Assembly: GCA_950295325.1 (NCBI GenBank)
Contig: OX485806.1
Span: 4,402,001-4,466,000 of the forward strand
Direction of reading: 5' to 3'
DNA: 64,000 nucleotides
From: Polytrichum commune
Lineage: Eukaryota > Streptophyta > Polytrichopsida > Polytrichales > Polytrichaceae
The notes beneath the pieces were generated by a model that saw only the letters and a program-made list of their open reading frames with translations, made no database searches and had not been told where the DNA came from. The translations under genes were made by a program, and so were the position numbers. This document shows, piece after piece, positions 1 to 13,650 of this stretch (position 1 is the first letter of the stretch; each line of letters opens with the position of its first letter).

Positions 1-1619
1 GCAATATAGGAGTAAAACCAATCCACCGCTTTTGGAAGGCCCGAGTTAGCAAGATTGGAAGGAAGGACATGTCGTGTAACCTAGAGATCTCGGAGAGAAT
101 CGACTTGAAAGGGATGAATTAAAAACCTTCCTACATATGCAGAGCACCCTTGGAGCACATCGAATTCCTCCTGCAATCTGATATTCTTTAACTCATCTCC
201 CGAACGCTATAACTCAATCTGGTAACTCGTTCATTTCGCCTAATCCAGACCTCTCGCATTTTTTTGGCAGTGACCTTGGTCTCGGATCTGCATGCACCCT
301 CAGGAGCAATACTAGAGCAGGCCCGGGTCACCTCAAGCGCTCCACTATTTTTTGAAGACTAATATAGCAAGACTGGAAGAAAGTATATATGCAACCTAGA
401 GATCTCGGAGCTACCGGTCGATGTTCGATTTGAAAGGGATGATTTCGAAGGCTTTCTACAATATACCCAGCATGCGCAACTGCATGAGCCTTGTGAGATC
501 GACGAATTGCACCGACACCAAAAGTGAGCCATAGTCAAGTAGTGATCAACTTATAGAAATGTGAGAAACTAAGTTTTGCTACAACCTTATGCTGAAGAGC
601 CTCTCTGAGCGTCATGGTGACGGAAGTTGGAGCCTTATGAAGCAAAAGTGAAGAATCCCGACTTGACCTACTTTCTACGGAGCCGAATATTTGTGGAAGT
701 CCAGTCATTTCGTTTGTTCGTTTGTTCGTTTGTTCGTTTGTTCTGAACGTTTTGTGGAAAGTTTTTGTTCGTTGTCAAGGGCTTAGTATATCCTTCTTGT
801 AATGCTTTTGAAGGCACTGCGAAGTGCCAGAGAAGCATTGATTTTATAATGTGTGCCTGCCAGGATGCATGTCATCAGTGCTTGTAGGGGTGCTTCTCTC
901 AACTGAGAACCTACCTGTCAGATTGCAATCTGCAGCTTCTCAAACGTTACATATGCTTATGGACCTTTTTAACCTAGAATAATTGCTTAAAGCTACTGTA
1001 TGCAAGGCCCGGCCCAGATGACCAGTCAAAATTTGACAGGAAGAAGCCCCAAATTCTTTAAGCCTCTGATATGAATCGTGATTAAAGTCTGAAGAACCTG
1101 GTGGACATTTTCCACCAATTTACCTCGATCTCGGAGTAGTTTACGCTGAGTACACAGTGGATCCCTAGAAGTCATACACTGCTGTAGAATGGACCCGTAA
1201 TTCCTTGCAGTAAAGAAAATCAGGTTATGCATTAAATATTCCCTTGAGTCTCTCCCACCGCACATTATAAGAGCAGTTGCCTTGCAGTCCACAGAAATGA
1301 TGCTGGATTAGGGCCGTAATTTGCAGCGCCATTCATGATGTCGCCGGAGCGATGATCTGCGTTTCCACATGATTGCACAGTGAATCGGTGATCTCTCTCA
1401 TTCCAAAACAGCATGGACCTCCTGCATGTGGCGAAGGCTTGGAATAGCCTTATATTGTATTAAATACATGTTGCTCGTTTCGCTCAGTGACCAACATGAG
1501 CAAGACATGCATTCTTACTGCTCTGTCGCAGTTTGGGAATCAAGGCAAAAACACTCAACTGAATATTGCAATGTCAGATCTATTGCCTGTCTTTGCAGAG
1601 GTATTACACAAGTGGCACT
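1..1619. other. intergenic, no gene recognised
   Basis: No supported gene. Short open frames here lack protein-like composition and splice context. The only clear feature is a short array of alternating GTTC/GTTT at about 714-743. Confidence 0.6.
714..743. repeat. 8-bp microsatellite (GTTCGTTT)n
   Basis: Tandem run of GTTCGTTT units, about four copies, followed by looser GTTC/GTTT-rich sequence to about 770. Confidence 0.8.
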
Positions 1620-1624
1620 AAACT

Positions 1625-2350
1625 AGATATTTGTATTCTAGTTCACTGTGGTACCTTTTCTAATGACACTCCTTTTGAATAAGTTTTACAAATACTCTCA
1701 TGATTGATGATTGAAGTTTGAGTGTAATCCAGGCCAATCATTGAAACAAAGTTTCGTATTTTCTGCATCCCAACAATTTTTAATGAATTATTGTCATGAA
1801 TGATTGAAATTTAAATGAAAGATCATTTAATAAGTGACAGTAATTGCAACATTTGTGAATCAATAATGCCCACATTTTATTACAAGGAATGATTTGTTTC
1901 ATTTATATTTAGTGTTGGTGACACTACATGGGCAGTTTACAATTAGTATTGAGCAAGACAAATAGAATTGGTCACACTAAGGGCTACTTCACACACGAGA
2001 TTGAATGCCCGTGACCAATGCATTCTAAGATCTCTCATCGGTCGAAAAGGCCGAGACCGTCCAATTCACTTCACACTTGAAAGTGAAGGTCCAAGGGCCC
2101 AAAAAAAATTTCATGGATGAAAGGTCTACATGGAACTACGGATCATAATGTTTTGTGGTCTGTTGAAATTTGTGATAGGACCACCTCCAAGAAATAGGCT
2201 TGGCACAAATTTTGACATACCATATCAAAGTTAAGGGCCTTAAACAACTAGTATGGCCTTCGGATGCGAGTCAAAGGTTCTCACATTTACATGGTCATAT
2301 ATAGCCCTTGGCTCGTGTGTGAGTGACCCTAAATATAATATTTAGTGCAG
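1625..2350. mobile_element. decayed MITE (TIR family ending in AAATATNATATTTAGTG), interrupted by a second MITE
   Basis: The interior matches the copy at 53,297-53,595 over several blocks, for example TTGGTGACACTA followed closely by GCAGTTTACAATTAGTATTGA. The right end carries the family terminal motif (AAATATAATATTTAGTGCAG). This copy keeps about 100 bp that the 53 kb copy has lost. Its right terminal repeat is split by the PIF/Harbinger-like MITE at 1,981-2,329. The left end is degenerate, so the left boundary is approximate. Non-coding, non-autonomous element. Confidence 0.6.
1981..2329. mobile_element. PIF/Harbinger-like MITE with TAA target site duplication
   Basis: The element begins GGGCTACTTCACACACGAG and ends CTCGTGTGTGAGTGACCC, which are imperfect inverted repeats. 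It is flanked by TAA on both sides (1,978-1,980 and 2,330-2,332). A 3-bp TAA/TTA duplication with G-rich termini is the hallmark of PIF/Harbinger elements. A longer relative sits at 59,416-60,003, with matching blocks such as the region around 2,035-2,100 (TCTCTCATCGGTCGAAAAGG-like). No transposase is encoded. Confidence 0.75.
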
Positions 2351-4900
2351 TACTAATATGGCACACAAAATTAGTGTTTTCTTTGTTTTTCCGGACTTTT
2401 TTGAGGAACCTGAATATGATATTACACAATGCAGCATGACTGAGTAAATCATGTTACATAAATTACTTCATGGAATTAACTATTCAGTGTAGGACCAAGT
2501 TCAGTGTAAGTTTCCTGAAATAGTCACAAGGTGGCACAATAAGTCCGCTAAAAAGTTAGTTCCTTCACGTCTACATGAATCGTGTGGCACACTATTCTCA
2601 CAAGAATATGCTTACACACACACTTCTTATATTGATAATCAATGATTTGATCCTCCTAGTAGGAATTCACATACAAGTGGGTTCTGCACAGAAAACTATT
2701 ATTTGGGGTAAGGTAGAAGTGCCCACTTCCGTTAGTGACCCAATTCCAATACCTATTTTTTGGGGTCCAAAAGTGCGTACTCATTGGTCCTCATGGGTCT
2801 CAAGCTACGTACTTTACGTTGAATACTCATTGCTTGCATTCGAAGAACCTAGAATGCAACTCATTAGTTAAGATTCACAAAAATTAACGTCCAATATTAT
2901 CCGCTCTTTTTGAGGAGAGGGGACTACGCAACCACTTGAAATTGCAGAGAAATATTGATTTTCATTAATCTTATCTAAATCACACCATGTCAAAATTTCA
3001 TGAACTGAAGTGTATTGGTCCTTATAGATAGATAGATAGCTAGATAGATAGATAGATATAATCAAGCGCTTAAAGTGGATGTTATAGGTGTCTTTACCTT
3101 AGACCATTCTTTCACAAGTATATTGCACTCTTGTTATAATGGTTTCTTTAGAACACCATTATTCAAAGAAAACTATAGTGCAACATGGCGATTAAATGTA
3201 ACCTAAATGTTACAAGATATGTGCAGCCAAGGATCATGCCAAGAATGCTTAGAGGCCATACCCTTATAGATGATTTGTTAACTGCAATACCATGATACTA
3301 AAGTGACCACAAAAGAAATATAGACCACATGCTCACTAATTGGAGACCTTATATTCTAGTTAGTTGGGAGAACTTGAAATTACATGTTCCAATGCAACCC
3401 TACATGCAATTGTTGTGCACCAATAGTAGCTACTACATGTGTATCCATATTTCATGATGTCACCACCATGCAAAGTCCAAGACCACACAAAAGTTAGCCT
3501 TCTATTCTTCCTTAGGCACTAAAGGTAGCATACACATTGACATAAATGTATCCTTGTGCATGTGGACACCTCATAGACATTTTCCAATGGGGATTGAGAT
3601 TATGGAGGTGCAAGTTCTCCTCTCAAGCCATGATCATTAGGACATGTCTCAAGCTCCCTCTCAACCTAGTATTACTACACATTAGGACAACTTCAAGTTA
3701 TCACATCATGTACATGCTCAAGATGGGAACTTAGGGCTCACCCTTACTAGTTTGGTTGGCCAATGAAGCTAAGTGAGTCGCTTGTGATTAGATGCATTAG
3801 TTTGTTGGAGTGGGGAAATTAAACCACAATTTACCACACCGTATTTGCAACCTTCTCCACTTAGGGAGCCTTTATTCCTCTATGCCCCCCCCCTCCCCTC
3901 TCTCTATCCATCCTCTTGAAGAGTGGATTTTCTCTATGCATGAAATAATGCATCACCACCACGTTTCCCATCACAACTTTGACAAGCTTTGTGGTACTCT
4001 TATCTTGTCATATTTGACATGTTCTATGTACCATTCAAAAGCTCTTAAATCCATCTCTCACTAAAAGTTCAAATTGTACCCCAATGGGGTATAAATAATT
4101 TGGACGTTATGGGTATTTGACTGATGGTAGCCAAACAAGTAGAGCTTGTATTTGGTTGCTTTCGCACTTAGTACTCTTTATGTGGCCTTGATAGGGACTT
4201 AGATTGGACCCTTAGCACAATAATCGGCATTGCCCTCTACAATGATGACCCCTTACCTTTGGTAGGTACCTCCAACTCACATGACTTTGGGTCTTACCCC
4301 AAGATCCACTCTTGTTCATGGTATATAATTGGCAAGCTCCAATTAGGAGGACGACAACATCTCAATAATGAAGATTTCAACCTCCTTTACTTTGCTCCAC
4401 TTTGGTTGGAGTGGATCGAGAGTCCTTCAGGAATCTAAAACCTTATTGGCTTTATTTTGAAATGGTCCAAAATTCTCCAACAAAGAATTTTGCTTTCAAT
4501 TCACCTTGCCAATTGTAGAGTTATCTTCTAACTCAACAAGACTTTTGGTTGGGAGTTGGTGGTATTGCATATAACACTTCTATGCTCATCAATTTTTTTG
4601 TTGCGTGCTTGAAATTGACATTTTAAGCTCAAGGGGGTCACTCCCTTATTTTAAAAAACACGTGAGAACAATTATAATGTCCACTTTAAAGTTGTGAGCT
4701 ACAAATTATTAAACATGTACTTGTAACAAAGCTCAAGCTTTATATTGAACCTCATGGTATATATTAATTAGGGTGTTCACAAATTGATCATGTTAGAGAA
4801 GTTTTAAAACTAACATATCATAAGGTTCAATAGGGTGGGGAACTGTGTGTGTGTATATATATATTAGGGCCCCACATTATGGATGAGCATCATTGAATGA
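2351..4900. other. intergenic, no gene recognised
   Basis: No supported coding sequence. It holds an ATAG-type microsatellite at about 3,026-3,059, a 9-nt C run at 3,885-3,893 and a GT/AT run at about 4,845-4,864. Confidence 0.6.
3026..3059. repeat. (GATA)n microsatellite
   Basis: ATAGATAGATAGCTAGATAG pattern, about eight units with one substitution. Confidence 0.85.
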
Positions 4901-4910
4901 CATCTCATGA

Positions 4911-6297
4911 ATGTCTCTTGGTAGTTGGATGTATTCTATTAGGTTAAAAGCGGGAAGGGCTCATGATGGGATTGTGCATTTTGTTTGGCTTTGTGAGCTC
5001 CTAGTTTTGCGGGAGCTCTTTGAAGTTTATATGTGCATGCAAACTCCCACCATCTTGCAAAGTGGTGAATGTGGATGGTTGGACAATAGGCACAAGTGCA
5101 TAGTTGTACTCCTCAGGTGCACCCATCCCAAAGCTTCATTTTCCTACTTCCGTTTTTTTGCTCACTTGGTATATGGGTAGGGTTTTTGAATTATTTTAAT
5201 GGTTATTCACATTTTTTGGGAGCATTGTCGACGTAGAGGAGGGGGACTATGTCAGCAAGAGGTATTTGTGTGAGTGATACTAACTACGACTCAAGGTACT
5301 TGGTTCTAGTGAGGTTGTTGGTCACAAATGAGGTTTGTAATGTCTTCGAAGTTGAAATTGTTCTCACTTGTTGATGCCTATGCTAGTTCAAAACTTATTG
5401 GATCTTGCGAGTGTGTTGAGGGTGACTCATATGCAAAACTCAAACTGCTACTTGAATGTATTCATATTATAGATTGGCCCTTTCAATTTTTGGATATTGA
5501 GAGTAGATGCACAATTAACTGCAAGCTTGAAGGGCTCAATAGATTTTTTTCCAATGTGTATGTTTTGCCATTAGTTGATCCCAACCTTGAATCCAAAAAG
5601 CACTCACGTGTGGTTGACCCAAATTTTGTTTCTGTCTCCCAACAAACTACAAAGTGTATAGTTGTAGAGGAGGTTGAATCAAGATCTTACACCTCTTGAT
5701 GACTGTGACCAACCATTGCCCTCACATGTTGGTTTTAGAGTTAGTGATGAGAGCTCTTACACATGTGACATCTGGCCTAAAGTCCACATTGGTGAGTGCA
5801 GAGGTTATGGCTAGATACTTGCTGACCAAAGATAAATTTTAAAAAGATATGAAACTAATAAACATGAAGGATCACAAGTGGAATTTGAGCTCTTCGGACC
5901 ATAATTTTGTGGGTGTAGCAAAGGTCAATTGTGTGGAGTGTTGTAAAGAGTTTGGATCCATCATTGGAGATTATACTTAGAACAAAATCCACAACATCTT
6001 TATTTCAAAAAAATCACCTCATGTCTAATATACACATTTGAAATTGGTGCCAAAGAAGGGGGTATAGTTTAATGGCCTTCCCAATCACAAGGTTCTAAAC
6101 GGAAGTTTGTTGCCTTGACTACATTTGACCATCAAACACTAGTGATTGAAGATGTCCGGATACTAAGTGCAGAGAATGACACTAGTGCTGATGAAAATAA
6201 ACCATTATCTTTACTTGGGGACCCCAAATCAAAGAAACTCCGGTCCTTTTGGGGGACTGGCAGACATTTGAGGGGCATCATGGGTAACAACAAATGA
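4911..6297 (+). pseudogene. unrecognised degenerate coding remnant
   Basis: I do not recognise this. Three plus-strand open segments lie close together at 4,911-5,180, 5,328-5,699 (123 codons, the longest) and 6,115-6,297. Between the last two, a frame from about 5,868 to 6,062 reads coherently but contains two in-frame stops. It includes a C-x2-C-C motif (NCVECCKEFGS) followed by spaced histidines (KIHNIF, SPHV, YTHLKL), reminiscent of the zinc-finger N-terminus of some transposase or transposon-captured proteins. That link is inference from spacing only. Stops and frame changes suggest a dead mobile-element gene. No start codon or splice model can be supported. Confidence 0.35.
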
Positions 6298-6299
6298 AT

Positions 6300-9200
6300 A
6301 TGTGAGCAACTTGTATGTGCAAAATGTGGGTGGGTTCAAGACAAACCATCACTTATTATAGGAATTCAAATTTGCGGTTGTTGTTTGAGCCATGAGCATA
6401 ATTGAGTGTAGATGAGTTGAAGGTTCTCTTGGATGTCCTATGTGATTCTTACAATGATGTGGAGGTGAATTGCAAAATTGGTTTTGTTTGAGGAAATCCA
6501 ATAATACAAACCTCCATCTACTCATTAGATTGTTTTGGGTAGGATTTTAAGTAGAGGTTGTGGCAATGTTTTTGGCAAATTATATAGTTTGAAGCGTTGT
6601 GATTAGAGTTAGGGTTTGGACTTTTCATCTTGAGCAAAGAAAATTGGATATTGTGTATTGAGTGGTTTTAACCACTTGAACTTGAACAATGACAAAATTT
6701 GCTTTATATATGATTATGTAAACCCTAAACAAACTCTGTGATTGGTGTTGGATGGTTGTGTATGCAATTGTGTTTATGAACACAATTTTTTAAAGCATTT
6801 GCATGTGTTTTAAGAAACAAGCATTTTATCATCATTTTCATGTGTGTATGTTTTGAATGAATAGAGTGCATACTACAAAACTAATTTGTGTGAATTATAA
6901 TATTGTATGTGTAAGTGTTAGATTTTACATGATATCAACAAAACTACATTTTATTACTATTATTTTCCCATATAAAAGAAGAATAACTACCAAGTTAACC
7001 TACTCATAGGGTTTTAAAAATAATGAATGTTAGAAGATTACATAATAGTAGGATCCATATTTACCTTCTCCAATTTAATTACCCCCCTAAAAACACCTTG
7101 CGTTCTCACGTGTTCCCTCTAAATATAAGGGAGTGACCCCCCAAGCATTTAAGTATATTTGGACAAACCACTTGTTTAAAATTTATAAAGGATGTGCACT
7201 TGTAAGGACAAAAACATCAAACAAAAAAAACAAAAGTAACACAACAACAACCACAACTTCAAGAATTTGTATTTCATGTTTGCGAACCACCATAATTGTG
7301 CAATTTTGTGATCTAGTGTACATCATATTGGTGGTTGGAATTGTCAAAATTCATGCATAAAACCAAATATATATACTTAAATCCTAGTCTTCAAGGTAGT
7401 GTAGAGGTTTGTATGTTCATTGAGGGTCAAACTCATTTTGGCATGCAAAAAGGTGCTAAATGAGTTTGTATATCAATGAATTGAAATGGATCACTCTTCA
7501 TCAAAATTCAAACATTGCCTTTGAGCATGCATCACAAGTAAGTATAGTTTGTTCGTATTGTATGGAAAGCCACCAATGGAAAATCCTAGGGAACCATATC
7601 CCGATGAATAGTCCCATTGAGTTGAAGGAGAACTGTAATATGTTATGTGAGCCAAAATTTTAGGCTAATAATTTCATTATAGACGTTTTAGTGATACGTA
7701 GATGGAAATTGTACTTCAATGGGTGAATGTAGTAAACTATGGACGGAATTAGGCAATTAGAACTATAATGGGCTTAGGAGCCCCTACTTGGTTAGAATTA
7801 TTTGCTCCCCCTCTTGCCATAAGGAGGCAAAGGGAGGAGAGAAAGACATGCATTTCTTAGGCAACTTGAGCACATTGTTGAACCTAGCAGGACATGTCTC
7901 CCTCAACACAATGATTGTGTGAGGACCATACTTATATTGTTTTATTTTGAACAAGTTAATGATTGCCGCATGGATTGTGGTATTGTAGAAAGCAACTTTG
8001 GGATGAAGGTTATTCTTTTATTTTTGAGTATGAGTTATACAAGAATTGTTGAAGTTTGATGAAACTATTTTCTTGTTATGATTGAGTTATGTAAACTAAG
8101 GGCTATTATCCTTTTGTTGTGATAGCATTGAAACTGTAGAAATAGTTCATGAAGTTGAAACAATAAGTGAGTTTAGTAGTGAATGTGGGATGGTTGGATT
8201 TGATAAACTTGGACTAAGTTGTGATATTGTGAGTTTGCTTGCCTAAGAGATGAGTAACAACGAATTGGGATTGAGAGAGGTTGATTGAAGTCAAGACAAT
8301 GTAAGATTGCGATAGTACTTGTCTAAGATGGGCAAGAGCAAATTGAGATTGACAAAGAGTTTTGTGAGAAAGAATATGAAATGAAAAAGTGAATGATGCC
8401 CATTGTGAAAGAGAGAAGAGTCAAAACTGAATCGAACTAAGAGTAAATGAACTATCAGCAAATGTTTAATGCACGTTTGAAACTTAAGAACTTCCATATA
8501 ACTATTGGCCCAAGGTGGCGATTGATTGAATACTCGTGAGTGAAGAACATAATAAAACCATCGGCCAAAGAAGTTGTTGATACAGAGATTCAAGTAAACC
8601 ATAGCCTAGTAGCGATAAAAAAACAAAGAGATTTTGAGTGATTAGGACAAAAACCATGGAGAGCTAATTGAATTGATGAGGAAAACAAAGACCATTGTGA
8701 AGTGAGACTAAGATGAAAGAAGACTTTGTGATAGAACGAGTTAGGGTTACTAAGGGTTACATGGGGAAGAATGACTTGTATAAAAATCAAGCCTTGTGGA
8801 AGGTAGATAAAACGATGAGAGAGAAGGTCAAGGGTTAGTATGAGAGAGGGGCCACTTGACTATTGTTGAAACCTATGAAGGGTGGTGAACAAGATGAGTC
8901 CTAATACTAAATATGTGAGTATATTTGAAAGAAAGACTATAATCTTGTTTGTGAGTATGTAAAAGTTTAGTTTAGTAAACATTTTTACCAATTGAAGATG
9001 ATGAAAATAGAGATATGATAAGGTGAGTAATTGTGGGGATGATAGGTCGAAAGTTAAAATTTTGTAGTAATGAGAAGATAAACTCTTGATTATTAATGAG
9101 ATTTAGGCACGAGTTGTCATAGGGCTAAGTAGGATTCTTAAATTGATATCTAGTCCAAGAGCTATGATCTATGAGAGTGAAGTGTAAGCTAACCATCTTA

Positions 9201-10600
9201 ACTATGGACTTGTGTATCGCCCTAGGTGGTGTTGTTAATGTTGCAAGTTGTGTAGGGCAACCAAGACTATAACTTGACCTTGGTTTTAATTATTAATTTC
9301 ATAATTGTAAGTAATAATTAAATCTTGGAAGTAACAAATGAACAAGTTGCCTTGCATTGGAATTAACATTGGCCAATTAATGAAGAAACTTGTTAAGATT
9401 TTGAGATGCATTGGCTAGTGGTTACAAAGACAATTCTTACACTCAATGAGATCATAGCTACCAAAGATTATTGTTACACTTTACCATGAGGGAACATAAG
9501 CTTACAAACCATAACTGAAAGACAAGACTGAATGAGATATTGGAAGAGAGGTTATGAGAGGAACTTTTTAAGAGAAAGAGAACTTAAAGACATGCCAATT
9601 GTGTTTTTATAGTGAAATAACATCTCTTTTGTCTTATTATAAATTGTAATGTGACAAATGCATGTAATAGACACTAGTCAAGCCTTCCTTAGGAGTCTAT
9701 TCCTTGGGTTTTGATCATTCTAAATCATAGCAAAAAGTTAGCTACATGTTCCAAACATGGCACTCATAGTTCTTGATGCCAATCTTTTACTAAGAGTTGT
9801 TGCAAAATAGATGTACACATGTCTTCTTCATAGGTAAGGATGTGCATGCAATCACTAGGAATTTTTTTGTTCAAACCAACCACCCTCGCAATCGCCCATT
9901 GCAATGAGATTGCGTATTTTGTGACCACTACAACTAGCCATGGTTATTGACCCACTCAACATCCTTGGTGACAATCATGGGTGTCATATGACCGCAATGT
10001 CCACACCCATAACTAGTGGCGAGACATACCTAGTGGTATCATGCAACTTGACATGGGCTTGTCCGAAGAAGATTTTCCTTGCCCATTGAGATGGTCATGA
10101 TCCTTCTATTAAAAGAAATCATAGAATCAATCCATGTGGTGGATTCTTCCACAATGGTTTCATCATGTTGTGATTGGCAACTATTAAACTATCATGTCCC
10201 ATGAATTAATCATGTTCCTTTTACATACTAACTTCCGGTGATGCAACTTATGTGGTGTGCACACAAGGTATCCTTTGAGTATGACATGCATGAGTGGATG
10301 TTTGTTTTATGCACATGGCCTACATATGTTAAGAGGGCGATCATTGCCATCCACATTTTAACCCACAATATTGTCCACATTGGCATTTGAAGGGGAAATG
10401 AAGGTAATTCGTTGATGTGAATGCAACCGCATGCACTAGGGGCATTGCCACCGCACTCTACATCCAACATTCATGTCCCCTTCATGCACAATAATCTTGC
10501 AAGAGAGTGGTGTGCCTTCCAAGTGGCAACTTCATAGGGTTGTCAACTATACCCATTCCACTTCCTTACCCATAAGTGTTTATCCCCATGACTTAGTTGA
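6300..10600. other. intergenic, no gene recognised
   Basis: AT-rich with a purine-biased plus strand at about 8,130-9,560. Open frames on the minus strand at 8,291-8,790 are side effects of that bias. Nothing recognisable. Confidence 0.55.
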
Positions 10601-10608
10601 TTCCCCAA

Positions 10609-11300
10609 GGGGGGGGGGGGGTTCTTCATTGGAAACCTAAATGACATGCGTGGGTCGCTATGAAATTAAACCCCCTATATACGAGAAGTTTGTAAAGAAA
10701 AATAATTGTATATGTAGTATTGATAGGCTAAAAAATGAATTCATGTATTTATTCTAATATTTTTAATGTAATGTAATGTAAATGCCTCCACTACATTAAA
10801 AAAATTCATTTATTGCATATAAAATCCACTTTCACTTTCCAATAAGAAAGTCATTGAACCTTTTTTTTTTCATCCATAGCATGTAATTCAATGATTGCAT
10901 CAAGCCAACAAAGACAAGAGAGCGCAATAACTTAGCCACAATCTAGAGAGCAAAACTCAAGGGAGCCCATGAGCCTCCATTTTGTAAAAAACTAGAACCC
11001 AAATGCAAACTCCAACAAGAATGGACAAAGTTGTCATAGAGGACTATAACCATATGACAACAATGGATGTAAACGTGAATTCACATTGCCAATGTGAATT
11101 CTAAACCCTAGGGCCCCCTTTTGTACATCTACCTTTACTGTGACATTCTTAATAATCTTTTCAAATGTACACACTACAAAGAAAAATATCACCTCTCCGT
11201 CATGTATATTATGTACGCTAATGCCTGAAATAATGCCTCTTCTTTTGTCACATTAGTTTGTATGCGGTATGAAGAGTCCAACCCCCAAGGTTGATTCACT
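10609..11300. repeat. direct repeat copy 1 (~0.7 kb, diverged)
   Basis: Matches 12,912-13,650 in the same orientation. Shared blocks in order are TTCA-TGGAAAC near the start, the ATATATGAG-like segment, TGCCTCCACTACAT, CACTTTCCAAT-AGAAAGTCA, AACTCAAGGGAGC, TAGAACCCAAATGCAAAC, ATATGACAACAATG and CCCTTTTGTACATCTACC. It starts at a 13-nt G run (10,609-10,621). It could be a pair of old LTRs around a 1.6 kb interior or two insertions of one dispersed repeat; no primer-binding site or retroviral protein is visible between them. Confidence 0.65.
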
Positions 11301-12911
11301 TAGAAATAAATAAGTTTTTTTGAATACAACCTCGTAGGTCATCTAGGAGGTCAAATCATGAGAATACTTTGCATTTTTAAAAGCTTCCAAGCTACTCTCT
11401 TTAAGTGAAATTGTGGTCGTTCTCCAACTTTGAAGAGGTATAAGGTGGTGTAAAATTTTCCAGTGTAGGAAGATAGAAATTAGGGGAAATACAAATATTT
11501 CATTAAACGTATTCCTTAAATTGAAAATGTTGTGAATTTTTGAAGCCAAAAGTTAGACAAAAGTTATTACCAATGTCTAGAGTTTGCCATGACTACTCAT
11601 TTTAACTGCTCAATCCTCCTCAATTTAGCACTCAAAACCAGGACATGTGTCATGGCACTATTGGTTCCGGCTTAATCAAAATTTACTCCCAGCATGATCA
11701 AAATTCTAGTACCCTATAAATTGTTGATTGGGTCCTCATCAAGAATAGGCGCCTCTACTAAGGTAGAGGATGCTTATACCAACACTTTAAGCTATTGCAC
11801 ATACATATGGCTACATGGTTCATATAAAATATATATATTCATATTAGCCTTTGTTCTAAACATAGGTATAAAGAAAGACAATATATTCTTAGTCTCAATT
11901 AGATATTTGATGAATATTCAAAGTCAAAACCACTAGCTTCCTTAAATTAATATATAGGCCCCGTGTATGACGACCTTGGATATGACGAGGACCCCCACCT
12001 TCATTGCCTAGAACCAACACAACATAATTAGGTACTAGACCCAAGCTAGATCAAAGACCAACTAGTAACAGTGCGCAAAACCACATGGCCACCTCCATGA
12101 TCCCACCTAGTTCGCTTGTAGAACCATCACCTTACATCCTGGGTACCAACCCCCTTTGTGCTTTGTGGGCCTACCTCTGTGACTTTGTGAATAGAATGGC
12201 TATTACCCCCCCCCCCCCCTCTTGCAATGTATAGAATGGCTAGAATAGACATTGACAAGCCACCCTAAACCCACCATGAATCAACCCGAGATAGAATGGA
12301 GCCCGTTACCTACCCTACGTGGAGGTAATGAAGGTCGCTATGAGGTGGCACCTAAAAGCGTCACTCTGTGGGCCCATACACTCCTACAACATGGGGAACA
12401 CTTCAAGATAGCAAAGTGTTGGTGATTTGGGAGTTTATAGGTGTTGGTTTCAGGTGGAGTGTTGGTTTTAGCACCCTCTACCTTATACTTCTCCATTTGG
12501 AAAGCCCCATGCATCCAACTTTTGCACAAAGACAAAACCTCATGCACCACCAAATTCCTTTTTGCCATTGCTCACACGCTGCAATCATTTTGGTCATTAA
12601 TCAAAGTAACACTTATTGGATGGGGATGGGTCAGTCCACATGATGGCAATATTAGACCACGCATCCTTTCATGTAAGAATGCTACACAAATAATAACCCT
12701 TTAACATGCATTGCCCTTTAACATGCAAAATTGGCAAGTTGAGGCCCTTCATCTTAGCTAATTTTTTGCATCCAATTTTTTGGAATAAGAATTCTACGTC
12801 TTGTTACTTGGTTTATGGTATACATGGATTTAAATATACCAAGACATGTATGTTTGTTGCAAAAATAAATTATCATACCTTATTTCATAACGAAAAACAT
12901 TTATACTTGAA
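11301..12911. other. sequence between the two direct repeats
   Basis: 1.6 kb without a recognisable protein. It contains a 14-nt C run at 12,206-12,219. Overlapping short open frames on both strands at 12,338-12,945 show no family similarity I can recognise. Confidence 0.5.
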
Positions 12912-13650
12912 TTCCTGGGGGGTGGACTCTTCACTAGAAACTTGAATGACGTGCATGGGTGACGGTTGACTATGAAATAAGAACCGCTATATATGAGAAA
13001 TGTATGGAAAGAGAAGTAAAGTGTATATGTACTAACGGTAGGACAAAAAATGGTCTCATGTATACTCGCTAAGCTTTTGTTGTGATAATGCCTCCACTAC
13101 ATACACAAAATATACATCATGAAATAAGTAGGCCTAATTACATATACAATCTATTGTCACTTTCCAATCAGAAAGTCAATGTATACTTCTTCATTCATAG
13201 GATTCAACTCAATAATTGACATCAAACAAATGAAGACAAGAGCACAATAACACAACCACAATCCAAAGAGCTAAACTCAAGGGAGCTGATGAGTGCTTCA
13301 GGGGTCTCCAATTTGCAAAAACTTAGAACCCAAATGCAAACCCTAACAAGAATGAGTAGGGTAGTTATTAGGGACTATTACTATATGACAACAATGAATG
13401 AAAATGTACATTAGACGAGACTAACACATCTATTGTCACTTTTGTCTCTGAACTTTAGGGTCCCCCTTTTGTACATCTACCAAGTTTACTTCAAAATTTT
13501 ACTAGCCTTTTTAAATATACATTCTAAAGTTAATTACCTCTCCCTTAGGTACACGTTATAAACTATTGCCTCAATTAGTACCCCTTCCTACACTCACATT
13601 AGTTTTTTTTAATGTGGTATGAAAAGTCCACCCCTTGGACTAAAGTTAGA
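12912..13650. repeat. direct repeat copy 2 (~0.7 kb, diverged)
   Basis: Partner of 10,609-11,300, same orientation, with many substitutions and small indels. It starts beside a short G run (GGGGGG) as does copy 1, and ends near the ATGTGGTATGAAAAGTCCA-like block that matches the end of copy 1. Confidence 0.65.
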
